From positions 158,688-222,687 of the forward strand of contig NZ_LMSK01000003.1 of NCBI RefSeq assembly GCF_001428385.1: 64,000 bases of DNA, in the 5' to 3' direction. The notes below the pieces were generated by a model. The model saw only the letters and a program-made list of their open reading frames with translations, was not told the origin of the DNA and did not search any database. Position numbers and translations under genes: made by a program. Origin of the DNA: Rhodanobacter sp. Soil772. Lineage in GTDB: Bacteria > Pseudomonadota > Gammaproteobacteria > Xanthomonadales > Rhodanobacteraceae. The stretch's first letter is position 1, and each line of letters opens with the position of its first letter. Of this stretch, positions 29,055 through 37,648 are shown one piece after another.

Positions 29055-31331
29055 CTAAAGTGCGTGGCGGACCAGTTCCGGCTTGCCGTCGGCCGCGCGG
29101 CGGACCGTGATGTCGTAGTAGTGGCCGCGCAAGCTGACGTGCTTCAGCGTGAACGACTTCCACGGCGGCGGCAGCACCGGCGCATACGCCTCAACCAGTC
29201 CGTCCTGTTCGAGGCGCAGGCCGGTGAAGCCGTAGAGGATGTTCTGCAGCAGGCCGCCCGAGGCGGTCAGGAAATAGCCGGTGTTGTTGGTGGCGGTCTC
29301 GGTGCGCACGTTGAACGGCGGTTTCAGCACGTGGGTGGTGAGGTTGCGCTGGAACCACGCGCCGGCCGTGGCCGCGTCGCCCAGCGTGGCGGCGGCGATC
29401 GACACGGGCGAAAGCCCCATGCTGTTCGGCTCCTGCCGCGACCGTTCGATCAGCCCCATCGCGTAGTCGAAATCGTTGCGGCGTACCTCGGCGCTCATCG
29501 GCAGGTCCAGCGAGGGATAGGCGAGCGCCGGCAGGGCGGTGTCGCCCCAGGCATCGATGTCGTGCGGCACGCTTTCGTCGAAATCGAGATGGTGTCCGTC
29601 CTTCGCCGAGAACGGGATGTGCAGGTGCGCGGCGACATCGGCCCAGTGCGGGTCCGGCTTTGCGCCGACGACGGACGCAGCGGCCGCGGCGATGTTCAAC
29701 GCCTTGCGCGCGGAGGCGTTGGTGAAGGTGTCGTTCGGCACGTCGTTGTAGGCCTCCAACACGGAGGTGACGTGGTGGATCTCGTAGCGGTGTTTGTCTG
29801 CCACCCAGGTCGCGCGGCTGGCCCAGAAATCCGCCACGTCGCGGATCACCGACCAGCCGTAGCGGGCCAGCCACTGGCGGTCGCCGGTGGCCAGGTAGTA
29901 CTGCCACTGGGCGATGGCGACGTCGGCATTGACGTGGATCTCGCGCTCGCCGAGCACGTAGGCCATGTGCGGCGTCTGCTCGCTGCCGTTCTGCGGATCG
30001 GCCTCCCATGGGAACATTGCGCCGCGCAGGCCGCGTGCCTGCGCCCGCGCTTCGGCGGCCGGCAAGGTGCGCGAGCGGAACATCACCAGCGATTTCGCCC
30101 GCTGCGGATGCAGCAGCAACAGCGCGGGAAACACCCAGGTGTCGCTGTCCCAGAACACGTGGCCGGCGTAGCCGGGCGTCATGCCGCAACCACCGGTCGC
30201 CCAGGCGGTGTCGGGAGTAATGTTGGACAGCAGGTAATAGAGATCGGAATGGACGATCCGCTGCGCCTGCGGATCGCCGTCGATGCGGATGTCCGATGTC
30301 CACAGTTCGCTCCAGGCCTTGCGATGCGCGTCGAGCAGGCGCTCGAAGCCGGCTGTGCGCGCGGCCGTGGCCAGCGCGCGATCCTGCTTCGCATCGCCAC
30401 CCCAGCCAGCGCGCGACAGCGCGACGAACTTGGTGAAAGTGTAGGTCTGTCCCTTGCGCACTTTCGCGGTGAGGTTCAACGCCACCCGGTAGCGGCTCCG
30501 ATACACCCGCAGGTCGCTGGGCTGCAGGCCCGTGGGCAGATCGATCGCGGCGGCTTCGGCCATCGACAGGCCTTGCTCGGCGTGGCCGTCCAGCCACAGC
30601 GTGCGGTCGGCCGTGTCGCCATCGGCGGCGGTGACGTGCGTGTCGCCGTGGTACCAGAGCACCGCACGGTCGGGCGTGGCCGGCGCGACCGGTTCGAGCT
30701 TCAGGTTGCGCGCCGCCACCGCCTCCTGCATTTCGTCACCGGTCAGGCGCGCCAGCGGGAAACGCGGCTGATGCGGCGCCCACAGGTTCAGCGCGAACGA
30801 CAGCTGCACCTCGCCGTCGAACTCCGGCGTGATCGACAGCTGGGTCGCGGCGAGATGGGGCGAAGCCTGGCTGACCAGGCTGGTCACTTCGATGCGCGTG
30901 GCCCGGCCATGGTCGAGGTGGCGGTAGCGCGTGGTGAGCGTGCCTTCGTACAGATTCAGCTGCTGCTGGTAGTCCTGGAACACGGTCGGATCCAGCGCGG
31001 CCTGGTTGAGCCAGAAGTGGCCGGCCGGCGAATTGCCCGCGCTGTAGTCGATCTCGCTCCAGCCGGGCACCGCGGCGGGACGCGCGATGTCGCCCTGCGC
31101 ATAGTCCATGAACGCGACCAGGTAGGCGAGGTTGCCTTCGGTGCCGCGCGGCGCGGTCAGCGTCGACAGGTAGCCGTTGCCGAGCTGGCCGGGAAAGTAG
31201 CTGGCGAAGTCCTTCGCGGTGGCCGTCAGCAGGAAGCTGGGATCGGTCGCGGCTCGTGCGCCGACGGCACTGCCGAGGCCGATGACGGCCAGTGCCGCGA
31301 GCTGCCACAGTCGACGGGATGCATATTTCAT
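29055..31331 (-). CDS. Secreted GH65-family glycoside hydrolase, copy A
   Basis: The 758-residue product has a signal peptide (LWQLAALAVIGLGSAVGARA) and a GH65-type (alpha/alpha)6 barrel domain: family stretches GTEGNLAYLVAFMDY, CGMTPGYAGHVFWDSDTWV, YVLGEREIHVNADVAIAQWQ. The expected general-acid Glu is in SVLEAYND near residue 525, where copy B and the phosphorylase have SPDE or GPDE; the Glu is kept but the two residues before it changed. Secreted GH65 proteins include acid trehalases and kojibiose-type hydrolases rather than phosphorylases, since phosphorolysis needs cytoplasmic phosphate. The substrate is unresolved. It follows copy B by 73 bases and looks like a tandem duplicate. The start was set at the ATG of the signal peptide. 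Confidence 0.86.
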   Translation of the reverse strand: MKYASRRLWQLAALAVIGLGSAVGARAATDPSFLLTATAKDFASYFPGQLGNGYLSTLTAPRGTEGNLAYLVAFMDYAQGDIARPAAVPGWSEIDYSAGNSPAGHFWLNQAALDPTVFQDYQQQLNLYEGTLTTRYRHLDHGRATRIEVTSLVSQASPHLAATQLSITPEFDGEVQLSFALNLWAPHQPRFPLARLTGDEMQEAVAARNLKLEPVAPATPDRAVLWYHGDTHVTAADGDTADRTLWLDGHAEQGLSMAEAAAIDLPTGLQPSDLRVYRSRYRVALNLTAKVRKGQTYTFTKFVALSRAGWGGDAKQDRALATAARTAGFERLLDAHRKAWSELWTSDIRIDGDPQAQRIVHSDLYYLLSNITPDTAWATGGCGMTPGYAGHVFWDSDTWVFPALLLLHPQRAKSLVMFRSRTLPAAEARAQARGLRGAMFPWEADPQNGSEQTPHMAYVLGEREIHVNADVAIAQWQYYLATGDRQWLARYGWSVIRDVADFWASRATWVADKHRYEIHHVTSVLEAYNDVPNDTFTNASARKALNIAAAAASVVGAKPDPHWADVAAHLHIPFSAKDGHHLDFDESVPHDIDAWGDTALPALAYPSLDLPMSAEVRRNDFDYAMGLIERSRQEPNSMGLSPVSIAAATLGDAATAGAWFQRNLTTHVLKPPFNVRTETATNNTGYFLTASGGLLQNILYGFTGLRLEQDGLVEAYAPVLPPPWKSFTLKHVSLRGHYYDITVRRAADGKPELVRHAL

Positions 31332-31404
31332 CTCGGCCTCCCCAGCCTTGCCGGTCGTTGCTGGCCGCACCCGGTTCATCCGGGTGCGGCAGGGTGGCGA
31401 CGTT

Positions 31405-33651
31405 TCAGATCGCCGTGCGGGTCAGCCTCGCCTTGCCGTCGGCAGCGCGATCGATGCGGATGTCGTAGAGCTTGCCGCGGAACGCGATGCGCCTGAGCGT
31501 CAGCGATTTCCAGCCCGGCGGCAGTACCGGCGCATACGCTTCGGCCAGGCCATCGTCCTCGATGCGCAGGCCGCTGAGGCCGTAGACGAAGCTCTGCACG
31601 AAGCCGGCCGAGGTGGCGAGGATGTAGCCCGCGTTGTTGGCGACGGTTTCCGTGCGCACGTTGAACGGCGGTTTCAGGAAGCCGACCAGGTTGCGCTGGA
31701 TCCACTCGCCGGCGGCCTTGCTGTCGCCCAGCTCGGCCGCGCCGACGGCGAGCATCACCATCATCATCTCGTTCGGGTCGTCGCCATGCACCTTCAGTTC
31801 GTGCAGCTGGAACGCGAAGTCGTTGCGGCGCACCTGCGGCGACATCGGCAAGTCGAGGTTCGGGTACATCAGCCAGGCCAGCGACGAGCCCATCCAGGTG
31901 ATCTTGTCGTGCGGCACCGAGGCGTCGAAGTCGAGATGGCGCTGGTTTTTCTCGTCGAACGGGATGTACATCTTCGCGGCGATCGTGGCCCATTGCGGAT
32001 CGGGCGCGGCGCCGACCAGCTTGGCCGCCTTGATCGCGATCTGCAGCGACTTGCGCGCGGCGGCGTTGGTGAACGAGTCGTTCGGCACGTCGTTATAGGC
32101 CTCGTCGGGCGAGGTGACGTGATGGATCTCGTAGCGATCCTGCGCCTTGTCGTAGGTGACCCGGCTGACCCAGAACTGCGCGATCTCGCGGATCACCGGC
32201 CAGCCATGCTGCTTCAGCCAGGTGTCATCGCCGCTGGCCAGGTAGTACTGCCACTGCGCGATCGCGATGTCCGCATTGACGTGGATCTCGCGGAACACGC
32301 CATAGGCGAAGTGCGGCGTGTGGTCGACGCCGGTTTCCGGGTCGGCTTCCCACGGATACATCGTGCCTTTCACGCCATACTGCTTCGCGCGATCGCGCGC
32401 GGGCTGCATGGTGCGCGAGCGGAACATCACGATCGGTTTGGCGCGCTCCGGGTGCAGCAGGAGCAGGGCGGGGAACACCCACGAATCGCTGTCCCAGAAG
32501 GCGTGGCCGGCGTAGCCCGGGGTCAGCGCGCAGGCACCCATCGGCCAGGCCGTGCCCACGGTGGAATTGGACAGCAGGTAGTACAGGTCCGAATGCACGG
32601 CGCGCTGCACCTGCGGATCACCATCGACCACGATGTCGGACTTCCACAGTTCGTGCCAGGCGGCCTGGTGTTCGGCGAGCAACGCGGCGAAGCCCTTGTT
32701 GCGCGCGGCATTGGCTAGCGTCACGTTGTCGCGGGCGTCGCCGCCCCAGTTCTGCCGCGACGCGGCGATGTACTTGGTGAAGATATAGGTCTTGCCTTTC
32801 TGCACCGTGACGGTGAGGTTGAGCGATAGCTTGTGCGGGCCTTTTTCCAGCGTCACGCTTTCGATCGCGAGGCCCGGCGGCAGCCCGATCGCGGCCGCCT
32901 CGGCCATCGTCAGGCCGTGCTCGGCGCGGCCGTCCAGCCACAGCGTCAGTGCCTTCGTGTCGCCGTCGCTGGCGAGTACGCGGGTGTAGCCGGGGTACCA
33001 CACGGCGGCGCGGTCGGGCGTCGGCACCGGCTTGTTGTCCAGCGTCTGGCCGCTGGCGATCACCGCGGCGATCATCTCGTCGCCGGTCATGCTGGCGATC
33101 GGGAAGCGCGGCTGGTGTTCGGACCATAGCCGGATCGGAAACGTCAGCTGCACCGAGCCATCGAACTGCGGCGTGATGGATAGCTGCGTCGCCGCCAGGT
33201 GGTTCGAGGCCTGGCTGACGAACGTGGTGACCTTGATGTCGGTCGACTTGTTCGCGTACACGAAGCGGTAGCTGGTCGACAGCGTGCCGTCGTGCATGTC
33301 CAGCGTTTGCGCGTAGTCGGCGAAGATCTTCTTGTCGATCCGGGTCGAGTTGAGCCAGCCGCCGCCGGGGTTGTAGTCGATCTCGCTCCAGCCGGGGATC
33401 GCGGCGGGACGCGCGATGTCGCCGGGCTTGTAATCCATGAACGCGACCATGTACGCGCGATTGCCCTCGGTGCCGCGCACCGAAGTCATCGTGGAGAAAT
33501 AGCCGTTGGCCAGGTAGCTGGGAAAATACGTGCCGAAGTTGTCCGCGGTGCCGGTGAGCAGGAAGCTGGGGTCGGTGGCGGCATGCGCCGGCAGGGCGAG
33601 CGTGGCGGCGGCCAGGAACAGGGCGGCGAGGCGGGGGCTGCAGGGTTTCAT
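31405..33651 (-). CDS. Secreted GH65-family glycoside hydrolase, copy B
   Basis: The 748-residue product has a signal peptide (MKPCSPRLAALFLAAATLAL) and runs closely parallel to copy A throughout: ATDPSFLLTGTADNFGTYFP, GTEGNRAYMVAFMDYKPGDI, CALTPGYAGHAFWDSDSWVF. The general-acid candidate Glu is in SPDEAYNDVPNDSFTN near residue 517, matching the GPDE motif of GH65 phosphorylases. A periplasmic alpha-glucosidase role on a disaccharide such as trehalose, kojibiose or a related glucoside is the best reading. The ribosome site is GGAGCAACC before the ATG. It lies 42 bases after the MFS gene on the same strand. Confidence 0.86.
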   Translation of the reverse strand: MKPCSPRLAALFLAAATLALPAHAATDPSFLLTGTADNFGTYFPSYLANGYFSTMTSVRGTEGNRAYMVAFMDYKPGDIARPAAIPGWSEIDYNPGGGWLNSTRIDKKIFADYAQTLDMHDGTLSTSYRFVYANKSTDIKVTTFVSQASNHLAATQLSITPQFDGSVQLTFPIRLWSEHQPRFPIASMTGDEMIAAVIASGQTLDNKPVPTPDRAAVWYPGYTRVLASDGDTKALTLWLDGRAEHGLTMAEAAAIGLPPGLAIESVTLEKGPHKLSLNLTVTVQKGKTYIFTKYIAASRQNWGGDARDNVTLANAARNKGFAALLAEHQAAWHELWKSDIVVDGDPQVQRAVHSDLYYLLSNSTVGTAWPMGACALTPGYAGHAFWDSDSWVFPALLLLHPERAKPIVMFRSRTMQPARDRAKQYGVKGTMYPWEADPETGVDHTPHFAYGVFREIHVNADIAIAQWQYYLASGDDTWLKQHGWPVIREIAQFWVSRVTYDKAQDRYEIHHVTSPDEAYNDVPNDSFTNAAARKSLQIAIKAAKLVGAAPDPQWATIAAKMYIPFDEKNQRHLDFDASVPHDKITWMGSSLAWLMYPNLDLPMSPQVRRNDFAFQLHELKVHGDDPNEMMMVMLAVGAAELGDSKAAGEWIQRNLVGFLKPPFNVRTETVANNAGYILATSAGFVQSFVYGLSGLRIEDDGLAEAYAPVLPPGWKSLTLRRIAFRGKLYDIRIDRAADGKARLTRTAI

Positions 33652-33693
33652 GGTTGCTCCAGATGAGGCGTGCTTCGAGCCATGGCCGGCGAG

Positions 33694-34953
33694 CTATTTC
33701 GCGGCAAGCGGGGTGGCCGTGGTGGCCGCACGATCGGTCTCGCGCTTGAACAGGAACAGCGTGAGCAGAATCAGGGTCATCGGCACCAGCGAGAAATAGA
33801 ACGCGTGGATGCCGTCGAAGCTGGCGAACACCCTGGCCGTGATGTACGAACCCAGCGTGCCGCCGAGCGCGGAGAACACCACGATCAGTCCGGTCATCGC
33901 CGCATGCATCGGCTTGGGCAGCGAGCTCAGCGCCACCGAGTTGATCACCGGGTAGATCGGCGCCATCAGCAGGCCGAGCAATGGGATCAGGTACGCGGCG
34001 GCCGGCGCGTTGAACCAGCCAACATCCGGTCGCGCCGCCACGTCGCGCGCCAGCGGCAGCACCACGATCACCAATACGCCCATGCCGACCACGCACACGT
34101 TGAGCAGCACGTACCAGCGCACGCGCTTGAGCACGAAGCCGGCACCGATGCGGCCCAGCGCGGTCATGCCGGCGAGGATGCTGGCAAACTGGATGCTCAT
34201 CGCGTTCGGCAGCTTCAGGATCTCGTTGTTGAAGGTGGGCAGCCAGGTGCCGAAGCTCTGCTCGATCAGCACGTACAGGAAGGCCGAGGCGAGGAATACG
34301 TAGACCAGCGGGCGCACGAACAGGCGCAGCATCTCCATGATCGCGTCGACAAACGAATTGTTGTGCCCCTGCGCGTGCGCGGCGCTTTCGTCCAGCCGGC
34401 TGGTGGCCAGCAGCACGATCACCAGCGCACAGGCGCCGGCGAGCAGCCAGTACACGTTGAACCACGCCGGGTTGCCCGGGTTCGCCGGGTCGACGTACGC
34501 GCTGAAGATCCAGTTGCCGGCGAGCACGCCGACCATGAACAGGCCTTCGATGGTGTTGGTCAGCCGCGAGTGCGCGGTCTTGTCGGCGGTGAGCAGGCCG
34601 ATCGAGGAATACACGCCGACCTTGGCCAGCGCGAACGAAAAACCCACGCAGGCAAACAGCAGCCGCGTGGTGAGGAAGGTGGGGTAGAGCGGCATCAGCA
34701 GACAGGCGCCGCCGACAATGGCCAGCGCCAGCATCATCGAGCGCCGGTAGCCGAACAGCGGCAGGAACGAGGCGACCAGGAACGAGGTGAACGCGATCGT
34801 GAGGTCCTTGTAGCGCTCCAGTGCGCTGGCCGCAGGCTTGTCGATGCCGAACGTGGCCATCGACTGCAGGATCACCGTGCCGACGCTGTTGAGCAGGATC
34901 GCGAAGATGATGTAGATCAGCGCCAGCGCGACGATCATGCGGATTCGATTCAT
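33694..34953 (-). CDS. MFS transporter of the alpha-glucoside locus
   Basis: The 419-residue protein has about 12 hydrophobic segments and an MFS-like cytoplasmic loop (LFGYRRSMMLALAIVGG). It carries none of the FHS hallmarks seen in the transporter at 14968, so it belongs to another sugar/organic-substrate branch. It lies between the TonB receptor and the secreted GH65 genes, so it probably moves the disaccharide or released hexose across the inner membrane to the cytoplasmic phosphorylase. The ribosome site GGGGGTGAC is strong. An intrinsic terminator lies between it and the receptor gene, so expression may depend on read-through or an unseen promoter. Confidence 0.87.
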   Translation of the reverse strand: MNRIRMIVALALIYIIFAILLNSVGTVILQSMATFGIDKPAASALERYKDLTIAFTSFLVASFLPLFGYRRSMMLALAIVGGACLLMPLYPTFLTTRLLFACVGFSFALAKVGVYSSIGLLTADKTAHSRLTNTIEGLFMVGVLAGNWIFSAYVDPANPGNPAWFNVYWLLAGACALVIVLLATSRLDESAAHAQGHNNSFVDAIMEMLRLFVRPLVYVFLASAFLYVLIEQSFGTWLPTFNNEILKLPNAMSIQFASILAGMTALGRIGAGFVLKRVRWYVLLNVCVVGMGVLVIVVLPLARDVAARPDVGWFNAPAAAYLIPLLGLLMAPIYPVINSVALSSLPKPMHAAMTGLIVVFSALGGTLGSYITARVFASFDGIHAFYFSLVPMTLILLTLFLFKRETDRAATTATPLAAK

Positions 34954-35003
34954 GTCACCCCCGGCGCCACGGCATGTGCAACTTCAGGAAAGCGCGCTTC
35001 AGA

Positions 35004-35046
35004 AAAACGCGGTCCGGACCGCTCTGAGGTACAGCCCGGACCGCGC
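35004..35046 (-). terminator. Intrinsic terminator after the TonB receptor gene
   Basis: Read on the minus strand, the perfect 10-bp stem CGCGGTCCGG/CCGGACCGCG (35046-35037 with 35018-35009) is followed at once by TTTTT (35008-35004). It starts 12 bases after the receptor stop. It should reduce transcription into the MFS, GH65 and esterase genes, giving a stepped expression pattern. Confidence 0.85.
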
Positions 35047-35057
35047 GTGCCGCTGAA

Positions 35058-37607
35058 CTAGAACAAGTACTTCACCTGGAAGTTGATCTCGCGGCCTTCC
35101 AGTGGCCGGGCCAGGATCACGCCGCCGGAAACGGCGGTACCGAAGATGCGCGAGTTGCTTTCGGTCAGGCCCAGTTCGTTGGTGATGTTGGTGCCCTGCA
35201 GGCGCACCTGCCAGTTCTGCTCGATGTTCGCGATCACACCGAAGTCGTAGGTGTGATACGTGCCCAGCTGCTGCAGACCGGACTGGTCCTGGGTGTGCGG
35301 ACCGACATGCGTGTAGGTCACGAACGCGGTGACGTCGCCCCACGCAAACGGAATCCGGTAGCTCGGGGTGAACATGTAGCGGACCTTGGGCTGGCGTTGC
35401 AACTGCTTGCCGTTGATCGGCGCGCAGCCGGTTTCGCCGGTGACCACGTTGGTGAAGATAAAGCACGAGCTGTTGTGCGTGTAGTGGCCGTCGAGGTAGT
35501 TAGCCACCAGCGACAGCTTCAGGTTCTCGACCGGAGTGAGCGTACCGCTGAGGTTGATGCCCTTGGAGTCCGAACCGTACAGCTGCGCTGTGCCGACCGG
35601 CTTGCCGGCGCCGTCGGTGGGCTGGTAGGTGAGGCCGTTGAACTGCTTGTGGTAGACGCTGATGTCGGCGTAGACCAGCTCGGACTGGTACTTGAAGCCC
35701 GCCTCGATGTTCTGGATCTTCTGCAGCGGCGCGGTGTTGCCGGTGGTGAAGCCGCGGATCGCGTTGTCGAAGTCGCCGAAGTGCACGCCCTTGTTGCCGC
35801 GCACGTAGACGCTCATGTTGTCGGCCAGCTGATAGTTCGCGCCGACGGTCCACGAGGTGTGGGTCTTGTCGTAGTTGGTGCGTGCGAACGTGCCGTTGCA
35901 GACCGGCACGCCGTTGTTGTACAGCGTGAGCGGGTTGCCATCCAGGTCGACATTGGTGAGGTTGCACACCGTGTTCGAGGCGTCCTGATTCTCCAGGCGG
36001 GCCGATGCGTCGAACAGCCACTGGCCGATACGCCACGAGTCGGACAGGTAGAACGCCTTGTTGGTGGCGACGCCGCGTTCGGTGATGTTGTAGCCGCCGT
36101 TGTCGAGGAAGCCCTGGTTGTCGGTCAGCTGCTTGGTGGTGCCGCCGTCGTTGTAACTCACCATGATCGGGCGTGCGTTCGGCGTGTTGGTCATCAGCAT
36201 CTGGTTGCCCAGTGCCCACTTGTCGTCCATGGTGTAGTGCGCCAGGTAGACGCCGGCGGTCAGCGTGTTGCCCTCGAAGATTTCCTTGCTGAGACGGAAA
36301 TCGTTGTTGATGTTCTTCAGGTGCTTGTGGATGTACCACCAGCCCTGGTGGATCACGCTCTGGTTCGGGTCGACCGCGCCGCCGCCGCCCGGGCCGGCGT
36401 AGGTTGCCGTGGCCGAACCGGCCGGTAGCCCGAAGCCGCCCTGGCTGGACGGGGTGTTGTACAGCTCGTCGTTCAGCGTGGCCGGGTTGGAGCCGGAGAA
36501 CAGCGCGTTGGTGTCGACGTCGCCGGCGTCGATCAGGAACTTGTCGCTGATCGTCCAGCCGTTGCCCAGGTCGTAGTCGAAGTTGCCGCCGAAGAAGTTC
36601 ATCTTCGCGCCGCGGCCGTTGGCGAGGTCGGCGTTGGTGCCGCCGCCCGGATAGCCGGCCAGGAACACGTGCTGGATGTACTTGCTGTTGTAGGTGTCCT
36701 TGAGCGGGTCGAAGCCCGGATAGGCGCTGAAGTTGTCGGTGCCGTTCTGGATCAGCGGGATCGGCGTGATGAACTGGTTCTTGTCGTTCAGCGCGCGGGC
36801 ATACAGCATCATCGTGCCGCGATCCGAATCGTGGGTCAGCGTGGCGGTGAACTGGCCACCCTTGTCGGCCGGGAACTGCGGGTCGCGCACGCCGTCCGAG
36901 TCGCGATAGAAGCCGCCCACGCTGCCGTACCAGTTCTCGGCAACCGGAAAGCCGAAGAAGCCGTCGACGCGCTTCAGGTTTTCCGAACCGTAGGTGACGC
37001 CGATGCTGCCCGACGGCACTTCGGTGCCCTGCTTGAGGATGAAGTTCGCGGTGGCGCCGATCTGGCCGTCGCCGAACACCACCGACGGGCCGCCCTGCAG
37101 GATTTCCACGCGCTCCACGGTGTCGTCGAGACGGAAGATCGAGGTGGTCTCGAAGAACGACAGCGTGGGCATGCCGTACAGCGGCGAGCCCATCATCTGG
37201 GTGGAGAAGTAAGGCGCGTCGCCGCCGCCCGGGAAGCCGGCGATCTCGATGTTCGCGCCGGTCTGGCCGCCGGTCGATTCCGGCCACAGGCCGGGCGCGA
37301 TCTTCAGCAGGTCGGCCGTGCTCTTGGGGTTGGCCAGCTTGATCTGCTCGGCGGTCGCGGTGGTGAGCGTGTAGCTCGCGTCGATCTTCTTCACGCCGGT
37401 GGCCGAGCCGGTGACGACGACCTGCTGCAGGTTCGTGGTCTCCTTGGCATCGGCGGCCTTGCGCTGCGGACTCTTCCTGGCGGTCGCCGGCGCGTTCGTC
37501 GCCGAGGTGTCCTGCGTGCTGTCCTGCGCCATGGCCGTCGCGGACATGAGGATGCCTGCGATGGCGGCCGACAGCATCAGTCGGGTCATTTGCTTGTTGT
37601 TGCCCAT
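35058..37607 (-). CDS. TonB-dependent outer-membrane receptor of the alpha-glucoside locus
   Basis: The 849-residue protein has a signal peptide (MLSAAIAGILMSATAMAQ), a TonB-box-like stretch (LQQVVVTGSATG), a plug domain (about residues 60-195, with VERVEILQGGPSVVFGDG) and a 22-strand beta barrel ending FQVKYLF with the C-terminal Phe. Such receptors import large or scarce ligands using TonB energy; members in sugar loci carry oligosaccharides. It lies 41 bases after the phosphorylase-mutase stop, with an excellent ribosome site (GGAGGACGTGAC). Import of an alpha-glucoside or a derivative is inferred from the operon. Confidence 0.92.
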   Translation of the reverse strand: MGNNKQMTRLMLSAAIAGILMSATAMAQDSTQDTSATNAPATARKSPQRKAADAKETTNLQQVVVTGSATGVKKIDASYTLTTATAEQIKLANPKSTADLLKIAPGLWPESTGGQTGANIEIAGFPGGGDAPYFSTQMMGSPLYGMPTLSFFETTSIFRLDDTVERVEILQGGPSVVFGDGQIGATANFILKQGTEVPSGSIGVTYGSENLKRVDGFFGFPVAENWYGSVGGFYRDSDGVRDPQFPADKGGQFTATLTHDSDRGTMMLYARALNDKNQFITPIPLIQNGTDNFSAYPGFDPLKDTYNSKYIQHVFLAGYPGGGTNADLANGRGAKMNFFGGNFDYDLGNGWTISDKFLIDAGDVDTNALFSGSNPATLNDELYNTPSSQGGFGLPAGSATATYAGPGGGGAVDPNQSVIHQGWWYIHKHLKNINNDFRLSKEIFEGNTLTAGVYLAHYTMDDKWALGNQMLMTNTPNARPIMVSYNDGGTTKQLTDNQGFLDNGGYNITERGVATNKAFYLSDSWRIGQWLFDASARLENQDASNTVCNLTNVDLDGNPLTLYNNGVPVCNGTFARTNYDKTHTSWTVGANYQLADNMSVYVRGNKGVHFGDFDNAIRGFTTGNTAPLQKIQNIEAGFKYQSELVYADISVYHKQFNGLTYQPTDGAGKPVGTAQLYGSDSKGINLSGTLTPVENLKLSLVANYLDGHYTHNSSCFIFTNVVTGETGCAPINGKQLQRQPKVRYMFTPSYRIPFAWGDVTAFVTYTHVGPHTQDQSGLQQLGTYHTYDFGVIANIEQNWQVRLQGTNITNELGLTESNSRIFGTAVSGGVILARPLEGREINFQVKYLF

Positions 37608-37648
37608 GTCACGTCCTCCCCATCAGTTTCGGTTTGGGTCGCGGCACA

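Noticed and set aside
35253..36428. A plus-strand open frame of about 390 codons inside the TonB receptor gene
   Set aside because: It is antisense to a clear receptor with a signal peptide and barrel end. The translation is Val/Arg/Glu-rich without recognisable domains.
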